This document shows, one piece after another, positions 34,139 to 42,308 of a stretch of DNA of 51,416 bases (positions within the stretch are counted from its first letter, which is position 1; every line of letters starts with the position of its first letter). The notes beneath the pieces are model-generated. The model did no database searches and was not told the origin of the DNA. It saw nothing but the letters and a program-made list of their open reading frames with translations. The stretch lies in NCBI GenBank assembly GCA_016210565.1, contig JACQUA010000144.1, positions 1-51,416 of the forward strand, read 5' to 3'. The stretch comes from Chloroflexota bacterium. Its GTDB lineage: Bacteria > Chloroflexota > Dehalococcoidia > JACQUA01. The position numbers and the translations under genes were made by a program.

Positions 34139-36120
34139 TTCGCGCTCGACCCCAGACCCTCCAGCAACTTCTCGGCTTCCTTTTCCAGCTCCCAGAACTC
34201 CTCCAGCAGTTCCCTCGCCGGTGGGGGAGGCTGGTAGCGGTAGAAGTACTTGTTGGGCAAGATTTCGTAGCCGGGCTGCGGGCTGTCTTTCCACCGGATG
34301 ATCGGTTTGGCGATCTCGCGCTTGAGGAATGCCTGGATGTCTTCGCCATATGGAATGTACTCGTCGTCCGCCACGTAGTGGGGGTGCGTCCATTCGACGG
34401 ACAGGATTTCCGGCCCTTCGGCCAACAGCGGCTTGAGCTTCCCGGCGGCGTCACCACCGGGCGTCAGGACCAGCGTCTCCGTCGTCTCTTCGTCACCCGA
34501 TTTAGCGTGGATGCGGAAGGTGAGGTCGCTCTGGTAGAACTCCTGCTCCTTCTTCAGGTTGGCGGCCGTGAAGGCCTTTTCGTAAGGCCCGGTAATCACC
34601 GCCGGCAGGTCGTTTTCATCCAACTGCCAGAAGACGACGTTCACCTTGTGGTAGGCGAAGTCCTGACGCCGGAAGAGCTTGACGCGTTCATCGGCATAGC
34701 CCTGGTCCCATCCCTGCCGGTAACGCTCCTGTATCCAGGAGCGGTGGGCGTCGGTCATGCGGTGGCGCTTGTTGCCAAAGGACTTGGGCTCCTTCTCGAA
34801 CTGCCCCCGGGCATCGATGAGCATCACCCGGCCCCGGTGGGAACCGGGCTTCTCGTTCCGGAGAAGCCAGATATAGGTGAAGATGCCAGTGTTGTAGAAA
34901 AGCTGGTCGGGCAGCATGACGATGGCGTCCAGCCAATCGTTCTCCAGGATCCAGCGGCGGATTTCGCTCTCGCCGGAGCCGCAGTCGCCATTCGAAAGCG
35001 GCGAGCCGTTGAAGATAATGGCGATCCGGCTGCCCCCCCTGTCCGCCGGTTTCATCTTGGCCAGCATGGTCTGCAAGAATAGCAGGGCGCCGTCGTTGAC
35101 CCGCGGCATGCCGGCCCGGTAACGCGTCTGCTTGAGCTTCCGCGCCTCGCCCTCGTAGCCGTCCTTACCGCCCCAGGTGACGCCGAAAGGCGGATTGGAG
35201 AGCATGAAATCAAAACGGTGCTTCGACTCCGGGAACTGGTCGCCCGGCTCCCGGCCGTGCGGATCGTGGGGGATCAGGGAGTTGCCGAGCAGCACCCTGG
35301 CCAGCTTGTCGTCCTTGATGAGCTGGTCCGCCTTACAGATAGCGTAGTTCGGTCGAGAAAGCTCCTGACCCTCGACGGTGACTAATGTTTCCACCCTGGC
35401 CTTTTCCTCCGGCGTGGCGGCGCGGTCCAACAGGTGCTCCTTAGCCACCGAGAGCATGCCGCCCGTTCCGCAGGCGGGGTCGTAAATAGAGATATGCCGG
35501 TCAGGAATGGGGATGTCCAGCAGTTCCACCATCAGCCGGATTACCTCGCGCGGGGTGAAGTGTTCTCCGGCTTCCTCGCCGCTCTGTTCCGAGAAGCGCC
35601 GCAGCAGCTCTTCGTAGACGTAGCCCATCTCCAGGGGGGAAAGATGGTCCGGGCCGAGTTCGAGTTCCTTGTACTGGTTCAGGATTGGCGCCAGGCGATT
35701 GTTCGTCACCATCTTCCTGATCGTGTCGCGGTAGTCGAACTTGTCGAGGATTTCCTCGACGTTCTTGGAAAAACCGTTGATATAGGCGCGGAAGTTCTCT
35801 TCGAGCAGCGTCGGGTCTTCCTCATACACCCTCCGCAGCGTCCAGTCCGTCTTGTTGGAAAACGGGGCGTTGCCGACCTCCATGTTCTTCACCAGACTGT
35901 CCAGTTCCTTCTCGGCGGTCCCGGGGCGTCTTGCCGAGACCTCGGCTCGTTTGTCTTCCCGCCACTTGATCAACACGCATTCGAGCCGCCGGATCACGAT
36001 GATCGGCAAGATAACATTCTGGTACTCGTAGGCCTTGAACTTGCCGCGAAGCCGCTCAGCCGATTTCCAGATGTCGCTGGCGAGATTGTCGAGCCTGGCT
36101 TTGTTTATAGCAAGAGACAT
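34135..36120 (-). CDS. hsdM: Type I restriction enzyme, M (methyltransferase) subunit
   Basis: A 661-residue N6-adenine methyltransferase. It has an N-terminal HsdM_N helical domain (ASDIWKSAERLRGKFKAYEY), the SAM motif DPACGTGGM, the catalytic SNPPFG (NPPF) and a C-terminal extension. It modifies adenines in the sequence chosen by HsdS, protecting host DNA. It is the first gene of the defence operon: hsdM, hsdS, ATPase, DUF4276, hsdR, radC. A small LexA-type DNA-binding protein gene lies about 200 nt upstream on the same strand. Confidence 0.95.
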   Translation of the reverse strand: MSLAINKARLDNLASDIWKSAERLRGKFKAYEYQNVILPIIVIRRLECVLIKWREDKRAEVSARRPGTAEKELDSLVKNMEVGNAPFSNKTDWTLRRVYEEDPTLLEENFRAYINGFSKNVEEILDKFDYRDTIRKMVTNNRLAPILNQYKELELGPDHLSPLEMGYVYEELLRRFSEQSGEEAGEHFTPREVIRLMVELLDIPIPDRHISIYDPACGTGGMLSVAKEHLLDRAATPEEKARVETLVTVEGQELSRPNYAICKADQLIKDDKLARVLLGNSLIPHDPHGREPGDQFPESKHRFDFMLSNPPFGVTWGGKDGYEGEARKLKQTRYRAGMPRVNDGALLFLQTMLAKMKPADRGGSRIAIIFNGSPLSNGDCGSGESEIRRWILENDWLDAIVMLPDQLFYNTGIFTYIWLLRNEKPGSHRGRVMLIDARGQFEKEPKSFGNKRHRMTDAHRSWIQERYRQGWDQGYADERVKLFRRQDFAYHKVNVVFWQLDENDLPAVITGPYEKAFTAANLKKEQEFYQSDLTFRIHAKSGDEETTETLVLTPGGDAAGKLKPLLAEGPEILSVEWTHPHYVADDEYIPYGEDIQAFLKREIAKPIIRWKDSPQPGYEILPNKYFYRYQPPPPARELLEEFWELEKEAEKLLEGLGSSAK

Positions 36121-36328
36121 TGTTCAACGTTTCCTTGAGGCGGTTCGCACCCTCGATGCGCCCATGCCAGCGGGCATATGGCCCGCCAGGGCGCCGGTGG
36201 TACCTTAACCTGAATATTACACACTCAACAACCCATTTTCAAGAGGGAGCATCGACATCCATCTCTCCCGGCGCGCAACGCCGTTCCGGCGTTGGGCTCA
36301 CAGCCTGGCATGAATAAGAACAAGGCAG

Positions 36329-36568
36329 CTACTTCAGGTCCGGGATTTCCTCCGCCGGCAGCAGGATGCGAATGGACCGATTCTCGCCCGGCGTCCGGCT
36401 GATCAGCCCGCGGGCCTCCAGCCTGAGTACCATCTGATGGACGGTAGGAGGGGTAACTTTGAAGTAACCTTCCATGTCTGCTTCCGCAGGTGCCCGGCCA
36501 TGGAGTTTGGTATAGTAATGGATGAAGGCCAGATACCGGCCCTGCAGAGGTGTGTATCTATCTTTCAC
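36329..36568 (-). CDS. LexA-type winged-helix DNA-binding protein without protease domain
   Basis: A 79-residue protein. It matches the N-terminal DNA-binding domain of LexA: TPLQGRYLAFIHYY, then TPPTVHQMVLRLEARGLI and a short wing RSIRILLP. There is no self-cleaving peptidase domain. It sits upstream of hsdM and could regulate the operon. MarR-like small regulators are an alternative. Confidence 0.65.
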   Translation of the reverse strand: MKDRYTPLQGRYLAFIHYYTKLHGRAPAEADMEGYFKVTPPTVHQMVLRLEARGLISRTPGENRSIRILLPAEEIPDLK

Positions 36569-36693
36569 GTGTCACCTCGACCGGGAAGATCGCGCGCCCC
36601 AAAATGTACCACATTCAGCGGCCCTCATTCAATCCGACCGGGACTGCAAACCCCGGAACCCGGGTCCAATCAAAACCCCCGCCCCCATTATCA

Positions 36694-37032
36694 TCATCGT
36701 CCCGGCCGGGCGGCCCCAGCACGTCCATGGATGTGATACATCAACTCCCCTTCTAAGTCCATGTCGATACCGGACTCATGGATGTCGTCGCAGTCAACGT
36801 CGCTCTCGAAGCCGGTCTCCGTGCTTTCCCAGATCTCCCGCTTCCGGTCCTTAGTCCACAGGCTCAAACAGTCTTTCAGCGCCCGCTCGATGGGGATGAT
36901 CAACTTGTAGTCGCACCTCCAGCGTCTGGCAAACTGCCGGCGCACCGCCGACACCACGTCGGTGCTGTAGCCCGGCAGTCTCGTTTTCGAGGCCTTCTCA
37001 AGGACTTCCTCTACGGCATCGAGATAGTCCAT
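36694..37032 (-). CDS. Hypothetical protein
   Basis: A 112-residue soluble protein of unknown family. It is rich in charged residues, with an acidic stretch (SDVDCDDIHESGIDMDLEGE) near the C-terminus and a basic centre (RRQFARRWRC). The ATG at 37032 follows a good gggggag ribosome site; the earlier start adds 25 residues of repeat-like sequence. It lies 84 nt after a substrate-binding protein gene on the same strand, but no link is proven. Small metal-binding or nucleic-acid-binding roles cannot be tested from here. Confidence 0.5.
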   Translation of the reverse strand: MDYLDAVEEVLEKASKTRLPGYSTDVVSAVRRQFARRWRCDYKLIIPIERALKDCLSLWTKDRKREIWESTETGFESDVDCDDIHESGIDMDLEGELMYHIHGRAGAARPGR

Positions 37033-37116
37033 GTGCTCCCCCCCGCTGATGCGTTGACGAAGACCACGTGGCGACCCCCAGGGTCGCCGCGAAGGCGGGC
37101 GCGGCATGCCGTGCCG

Positions 37117-38274
37117 CTACTTGCTGGCATAGGCCCGGAATATGTCCTGCACCCCTTTGGTCAGCTCGGGCAGCTTCTCCGGATAACCCTCATCCAGCTC
37201 GGAAACGTACTTGACCCCGGGCTGCCGCACGGTTGCCGGGTCCAGGAAATCGGTCGGCACGTCGGCCCGGGCGCTCTGATAACCGGTCAGTTTGGAGGAA
37301 AGGGTCTGCCCTTCCTTGCTGAGGAAGAAATTGATGAACACCTTCGCCGCGTTGGGGTGCGGGGCGTTCTTCGGTTGGGTAATAGTCCCGCTTCCGATTG
37401 ACAAATAGCCGACGCCAGGCGGGCTGACGTATTTGATCGGGGACCCCGCCATCTGGAACTGGGTCACCGTTTCCTTGCTGGCCCCTATCGCCACCGGGTA
37501 TTTGGCTTTGGCCACCCACTCCACCATCTGGCGGTTATCCCTCGACAGGATAGGTTCCTGTTTTACCAGCGCCCGGATGTAGTCCCAGTCCCTCATGCCA
37601 TAGGCCAGCATGATCATGAGCGACCTCCCGCCGCCGGTCGTGGTGGGATCGCTCAGGACTATCTTTCCCTTCCAGTTCGGGTTTAACAGGTCCTCCCACG
37701 TTTCCAACTGCCCGGGTTTGACCATGTCCGTATTGACCACCATCGGCGGCGAAACAAACTCACGGATTACCAGGACCGTCTTCCTGTCCGGGTCGAACCA
37801 CGTCAGCCTACCCCTCCACCATGCCTTCGGGTCGGTGACCTCGGGCAGGATGAGCGCCCGGTCCAGGGGTTGGAGGATATCGGCGGGCTTGACCGATCCC
37901 AGAAAAGTATTCAAGGAAATGACCGGCAGGAGATCGGCGTTGTAGGTCTTGTACCTCTGCTCCGTCATCACCCGTTCGATAACCTCGTCCGTCTTAGCGG
38001 AAAAGGAGTCCAGGACGATAGAATACCTCCTGGCCATGACTTCGGCGAAGGCATCCCGCCACTCGGGGCCATACCCGGAATAAATGTTGACCTGTCCCTC
38101 TTTTTTGGCCGTAGCCAGGGTCGCCTCCCACTCGGTCTCCCAGGCCGCCTTCGCGGCCGGCGCCGCCGTGACCGCCGCAACGGGGGGTGTCTGGGCAGGC
38201 GACTGCGGGACGCAAGCCTGTCCGAGGACCATTGTTAAGGCAAAGATGATCATGAAGATAATCAGTTTCTGCAT
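37117..38274 (-). CDS. ABC-type substrate-binding lipoprotein, type A (Fe3+/family 1-like)
   Basis: A 385-residue protein. Signal peptide with lipobox GQAC (Cys21). Then a linker with AAWETEWEATLATAKKEG and a periplasmic-binding fold: VNIYSGYG at the start, VVNTDMVKPG and NPNWKGKIVLSDPT in the middle, and HPNAAKVFINFFLSKEGQT near the end. It resembles iron(III)- or sulfate/thiosulfate-type binding proteins. No permease or ATPase is in the window. It is the last gene of a CapA-containing run, so it may bind the same substrate class as its paralogue at 42309. Confidence 0.85.
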   Translation of the reverse strand: MQKLIIFMIIFALTMVLGQACVPQSPAQTPPVAAVTAAPAAKAAWETEWEATLATAKKEGQVNIYSGYGPEWRDAFAEVMARRYSIVLDSFSAKTDEVIERVMTEQRYKTYNADLLPVISLNTFLGSVKPADILQPLDRALILPEVTDPKAWWRGRLTWFDPDRKTVLVIREFVSPPMVVNTDMVKPGQLETWEDLLNPNWKGKIVLSDPTTTGGGRSLMIMLAYGMRDWDYIRALVKQEPILSRDNRQMVEWVAKAKYPVAIGASKETVTQFQMAGSPIKYVSPPGVGYLSIGSGTITQPKNAPHPNAAKVFINFFLSKEGQTLSSKLTGYQSARADVPTDFLDPATVRQPGVKYVSELDEGYPEKLPELTKGVQDIFRAYASK

Positions 38275-38279
38275 TTTGA

Positions 38280-38440
38280 CCTCCAGGTTTCACCACAGAG
38301 ACGCCGAGAACACGGAGAAGACGAAGCATAGAACCAGGCACTGTTTGTTAGTCACGAAAGTTTTCCGTGCCCTCTGTTTCTCTGAGGTAAACGCATCACA
38401 AGTTTTGTCCGTCTGTATCAGGAATTCCCTTCCGTTTTGG
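38280..38440. repeat. ACCACAGAGACGCCGAGAACACGG-type repeat
   Basis: caccacagagacgccgagaa begins a tract ending near 38400 with ccctctgtttctctgaggtaa. Related sequence (ccgcagagtacgccgagggtcgcagagg) is at 49618-49650 and, inverted, at the left end of the window (tttgttcctctgtgtt). No gene is supported. Confidence 0.5.
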
Positions 38441-39607
38441 TCACTCGCAATGAATCATTACTTCATCTCCTTCCACTTTCAGGCCGGTGCCTAGCTCTCC
38501 GCACCACCATTCGACATAGCGCAGCACTTCATCGAATCTAGGATCCTTTCGGGACAACAGTTCAGGCTCCGAGCGCTCATTGATCCACCCCGGGAGGAAT
38601 GACACGCTCGTGATGGTCTTCCCGATGGCAATGCACCTGGCCATTACGGTATACTGCCTGTCTCGAGGTCTTACTTCCCCTTTCGTTCGCCGCTCCTGCT
38701 GCCCTTGCTGGTATGTGGTTGAAACATCCTTGCTGTAGACCCCGGGGGGTCTGGCCTGGCGCGGCATCTCCGAGGCAAAGTTTCCCAGGCTGTAGAAGAT
38801 CACCCGTCCTTTGTACACCTCTATTCCTTTTACCAGGTGGGCATGATGGCCCAGAATGAGGTCAGCCCCGGCATCGATGGCGCGGTGACCCACCACTGGT
38901 TGATACATGGCCAGTATCCCCGGGATGTGATGTATTCCCCAGTGCATGGAAACAACCAGGATATCCACCTGGTCCCGCAGGCGGCGGATATCTTCTTCCA
39001 TGGCCAGCACATCATCTTCCCGGGGGACAGTAATGACCTTCGGCGGCGTTCCCGCCTGGTATTCCTGGGCCTCGTAGTAGGTTGAAACCCGAATAGGCGC
39101 GCAGCCGGGTTTGTCTTCACGAGCCTCCCACTCGGGAAGCAGCACCGAGTTGTAGGCCAGGAAACCAACCCTCGTCCCCTTCCGCTCCAGGATAGCGGGT
39201 TTTCTGGCGTCAGCAATGTCCTTCCCTGCCCCAACCACCCAAATGCCGTTACTCCTCAAGAGCTCAACCGACTCAACCAGCGCCTCCGGTCCGAAGTCGA
39301 AGCAATGATTGCTGGCATGGGAGACCACATCAAAGCCGGCAAAGACCACCGCTCTGACGTTTTCCGGACGGACCCGGCTCCGCCATGTCGGCGACTCCTG
39401 ATACTGAAGACATCCCCTGTTCGAGAGAATCTTTTCGAACTGGCAGAAAGATATGTCCGCCTCTTTGATCCTCTCGTGCACCAGGGAAAAGAGAGATTCG
39501 GGAGCTTCTCCATAGTCGGCGCGCCTCGGGCTGACGTCCCCGACCCCGCAGATTACGACGGTGTCACCTGAGCCGGTCTGTCCGGTCACATCTCCACGCT
39601 TCTGCAT
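38441..39607 (-). CDS. CapA-family metallophosphoesterase-like protein 1
   Basis: A 388-residue protein. The CapA/PgsA-like calcineurin fold shows GVGDVSPRR, SHASNHCFDFG, SMHWGIHHIPG, GHHAHLVKGIEVYKG and FYSLGNF, where Asp, His and Asn form a metal site. CapA homologues are linked to poly-gamma-glutamate production, but many are of unknown substrate. It lacks a signal peptide or lipobox. It follows CapA2 by 2 nt, so it is translationally coupled. Start could be later; the first 18 residues are not conserved with the paralogues. Confidence 0.85.
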   Translation of the reverse strand: MQKRGDVTGQTGSGDTVVICGVGDVSPRRADYGEAPESLFSLVHERIKEADISFCQFEKILSNRGCLQYQESPTWRSRVRPENVRAVVFAGFDVVSHASNHCFDFGPEALVESVELLRSNGIWVVGAGKDIADARKPAILERKGTRVGFLAYNSVLLPEWEAREDKPGCAPIRVSTYYEAQEYQAGTPPKVITVPREDDVLAMEEDIRRLRDQVDILVVSMHWGIHHIPGILAMYQPVVGHRAIDAGADLILGHHAHLVKGIEVYKGRVIFYSLGNFASEMPRQARPPGVYSKDVSTTYQQGQQERRTKGEVRPRDRQYTVMARCIAIGKTITSVSFLPGWINERSEPELLSRKDPRFDEVLRYVEWWCGELGTGLKVEGDEVMIHCE

Positions 39608-39609
39608 TC

Positions 39610-40767
39610 CTATTTCCTGGCTGAGTCACAAACGACGACTTCATCTCCCTCGACGGCCAGGGCAGTGCCCATCTCTTTGCTCCAGCCGTCAATGTAACCC
39701 GCCACCTCCCCGAATCGTGAATCGCTCGCGGACAATATCTCCGGTTCGCTGCGCTCGTTGACCCACCCCGGCAGGAACGTTACCCTCCGCACCGCCTTCC
39801 CGTTGATGACGCATTTGACCATCATGGTGTACCGCTTGTCCGGAGGGCCCTGGTAGCGCTCCCACCCTGGTTCCGCCTGCCACTTGCGGTAGCTGCCAGT
39901 CATGGCCCGGGCGTGCACCCCCGGAGGCGGTGTCAGGTGATGGGGCGTTTCCTGGGCGAAGTTGCCCAGGCTATAGAAGATGGCCTTCCCTTTGTAGACC
40001 TCGATGCCTTTTACCAGATGGGCATGATGTCCCACGACGAGGTCCGCCCCGGCGTCAATGGCCCGGTGGCCCACCACGGGTTGGTACATCGCGAGCATCC
40101 CCGCTATGTGATGTATGCCCCAGTGCATCACCACCACCACCACGTCCGCCTGCTTCCGCAATTCCAAGATGTCTTTCTCCATCGCCCGGACATCTTCTTC
40201 CAGGGGAATAGTGATGACCCGCGGCGGTGTGCCCGCCTGGTACTCCTGGGCTTCGTAGTAGGTCGAGACCCTGATAGGATTGCATCCCGCCTTTCCATCC
40301 CGGGCCTCGAACTCGACCGGCAGCACGGAATTATACGCCAGGAAACCCACTTTCGTTCCCTTCCGCTCCACGATCGCCGGCTGTCGCGCTTCGGCCAGGT
40401 CCTTCCCCACTCCGATGACCTGCAGATTATTGCGGCGCAGTACTTCGATGGTTTCCAGCAGTGACTCCGGACCGTAGTCGAAGCAGTGGTTGCTGGCATG
40501 GGACACGACGCCAAAACCCCCGTGTATCAGGGACTTGACGTTGTCGGGATGGACCCTGCCGTACCACGTGGTGTGGTTCCGGTATTGCAAACAGCCCCGC
40601 GTGGAGAGGTTCGCCTCCAACTGGCAGACGGCTATGTCCGCTTGCTTCACCTTCTGGTGCACCATCGCAAAAAGCGATTCCAGCGGCTCCTTGTATTCGA
40701 TTCGTCTCGGAGTAACATCACCCACCGCGTGGACTATCACCGTTTCGGGGCCGGTTTGATTGCTCAT
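39610..40767 (-). CDS. CapA-family metallophosphoesterase-like protein 2
   Basis: A 385-residue paralogue of CapA1 with the same metal motifs (HAVGDVTPRR, SHASNHCFDYG, VMHWGIHHIAG, GHHAHLVKG, FYSLGNF). The two share long identical stretches such as EVYKG and the STYYEAQEYQAGTPP segment, pointing to a recent duplication. ATG 40767 has an aggagg-like site (aggaatt). It is cytoplasmic by sequence. It lies 2 nt upstream of CapA1. Confidence 0.85.
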   Translation of the reverse strand: MSNQTGPETVIVHAVGDVTPRRIEYKEPLESLFAMVHQKVKQADIAVCQLEANLSTRGCLQYRNHTTWYGRVHPDNVKSLIHGGFGVVSHASNHCFDYGPESLLETIEVLRRNNLQVIGVGKDLAEARQPAIVERKGTKVGFLAYNSVLPVEFEARDGKAGCNPIRVSTYYEAQEYQAGTPPRVITIPLEEDVRAMEKDILELRKQADVVVVVMHWGIHHIAGMLAMYQPVVGHRAIDAGADLVVGHHAHLVKGIEVYKGKAIFYSLGNFAQETPHHLTPPPGVHARAMTGSYRKWQAEPGWERYQGPPDKRYTMMVKCVINGKAVRRVTFLPGWVNERSEPEILSASDSRFGEVAGYIDGWSKEMGTALAVEGDEVVVCDSARK

Positions 40768-40788
40768 AATTCCTCCTTAAAATTCGGC

Positions 40789-40966
40789 AGGTACGACAGG
40801 CCTCCGTGCCTGTCGCGTTCTTTTCGCGTTCTTGCGGACAGGCAGGGACGCCTGTCCTACCGACCGGTACGACAGGCCTCCGTGCCTGTCGCATTCTTTT
40901 CGCGTCCTGGCGGACAGGTAGGGACGCCTGTTTCGTTCTTGTGGACAGGCAGGGACGCCTGTCCTA
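40789..40966. repeat. GACAGGCCTCCGTGCCTGTCG repeat cluster (copy 2)
   Basis: ggtacgacaggcctccgtgc with cctgtcg occurs twice (40791 and 40866), interleaved with three ggacaggcagggacgcctgtc-like hairpin units. Same family as 26915-27056. It separates CapA2 from CapA3. It has no CRISPR-like constant spacers. Confidence 0.8.
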
Positions 40967-42064
40967 CTGGACCACCACCTCATCACCCTCCCGGAAGAAC
41001 CTGGTATCGAGCCGCTGGTCTTTGCTGATCCAACTCACATAGTCGAACACCTCCGTCGAGCGGGGGTCGGGCCGCGGCAGTATCTCCGGCTGTGATTGCT
41101 TATTGACCAGGGCCGGGAGGTAGCCGACCCTTTCGATCTTCTTCCCGGAAATGACGCACCTGGCCACCATTGTCTTCCGTGAATCCTTCGGAAACAGGTA
41201 GAAGGGGTACTCCGGGTCTGCCTCCCAGCGGTAAATCTGCCAGGCGGAGTTCCGGTGCAGCTTTTCAAGAGGGCCGAGGTCGAAGGCGAAATTGCCCAGG
41301 CTGTGAAAGATCGCTTTACCTTTGTACACCTCGATCCCCTTGAGGATGTGGGCGTGGTGGCCCAGGACCAGGTCGGCGCCGGCGTCGATGGCGGCGTAGC
41401 CCCCCTCCTTCTGGTACCGGGCGATGATCGAAGGCACAAAATGGACCCCCCAGTGCATCGACACGACCACCACGTCGACCAGAGGCCTGACCTTTTTGAT
41501 ATCATCCACCATCTTCTCCAGGTCCTCGCGGTTGCAGAAACTCAGCACCCTGGGAGGAGTCCCCGCCTGCCAGTCGACCTGCTCATAGGCCGTGGTGGCC
41601 CGCAGTGGCGCCGCGCCCGGCTTATCGGCCCTGGCTTCGTATCCCCTCTGCAAGACAGAGCAGTAGGCCAGAAAAGCCACCCGGGTACCCTTCCGCTCAA
41701 CAATCACCGGGCGGCGGGCTTCATCGATGTTCCTACCCGCGCCCGCCACCGCGATGCCCGCCTTTCTCAAGAGGTCGATGCTCCGGAGGAGCGGTTCGTT
41801 GCCCCAGTCCAGGGAATGGTTGCTCGCCACCGACATCGCGTGAAAGCCCACACTGGTGAGGGCCGCGATGTTGGAGGGGTGGGCCGGACGGCTGGAGGTG
41901 TGCACCTGCGGCTCCCCGGTCTCGGAGAACACGTTTTCGGCCTGGCCGAAGAGGATGTCCGCCTGTTTCAGGACCGGCCTCGCCAGGGCGAAGATGGATT
42001 CCGGATTGTCGCGCCGGGGGGCCACGTCCCCCACGGCGTATAGGGACACTGTCTCTTGACTCAT
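40964..42064 (-). CDS. CapA-family metallophosphoesterase-like protein 3
   Basis: A 366-residue paralogue. It has YAVGDVAPRR, SVASNHSLDWG, SMHWGVHFVPS, GHHAHILKGIEVYKG and FHSLGNF. It is more divergent than CapA1 and CapA2 are from each other; in the last motif Tyr is replaced by His. Its 3' end touches the repeat cluster (stop at 40964). Function is probably the same as that of the paralogues but on a related substrate. It follows the substrate-binding protein at 42309 on the same strand. Confidence 0.85.
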   Translation of the reverse strand: MSQETVSLYAVGDVAPRRDNPESIFALARPVLKQADILFGQAENVFSETGEPQVHTSSRPAHPSNIAALTSVGFHAMSVASNHSLDWGNEPLLRSIDLLRKAGIAVAGAGRNIDEARRPVIVERKGTRVAFLAYCSVLQRGYEARADKPGAAPLRATTAYEQVDWQAGTPPRVLSFCNREDLEKMVDDIKKVRPLVDVVVVSMHWGVHFVPSIIARYQKEGGYAAIDAGADLVLGHHAHILKGIEVYKGKAIFHSLGNFAFDLGPLEKLHRNSAWQIYRWEADPEYPFYLFPKDSRKTMVARCVISGKKIERVGYLPALVNKQSQPEILPRPDPRSTEVFDYVSWISKDQRLDTRFFREGDEVVVQ

Positions 42065-42219
42065 TAAGCCTCCTTAGTCGAAAGGGCCAAATGCCAGATT
42101 CCAAGTGCGAAACGGGTTCTGAGGAACGGCCCTCGAACAATTGGAACAATGAAAACCCCGAGATTAACACAGGATTTTCACGAGATTTTCATACCCAACA
42201 ACCTCTTTACCCAAGTCTG

Positions 42220-42262
42220 GTGTTCGTCCGGTGAAATCTCGTGGTCCCGTTGATGAAAGCAA
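42220..42262. repeat. TCTGGTGTTCGTCCGGTGAAATCTCGTGGTCCCG repeat (copy 1)
   Basis: tctggtgttcgtccggtgaa then atctcgtggtcccgtt. An inverted copy with a few changes lies at 46014-46052. The gap 42065-42308 holds no supported gene. Confidence 0.6.
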
Positions 42263-42308
42263 AGCTAGTCACGCACAGTTACCAGAAGCACAGCCGGGAA
42301 CCCCCAGC

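Noticed and set aside
34139-34393. Longer N-terminus of HsdS
   Set aside because: It would overlap hsdM by 255 nt; the ATGA-coupled start at 34138 matches the family length.
40789-40966. CRISPR-like cluster of palindromic units
   Set aside because: Spacing is irregular and spacers are not unique; same family found elsewhere as single units.
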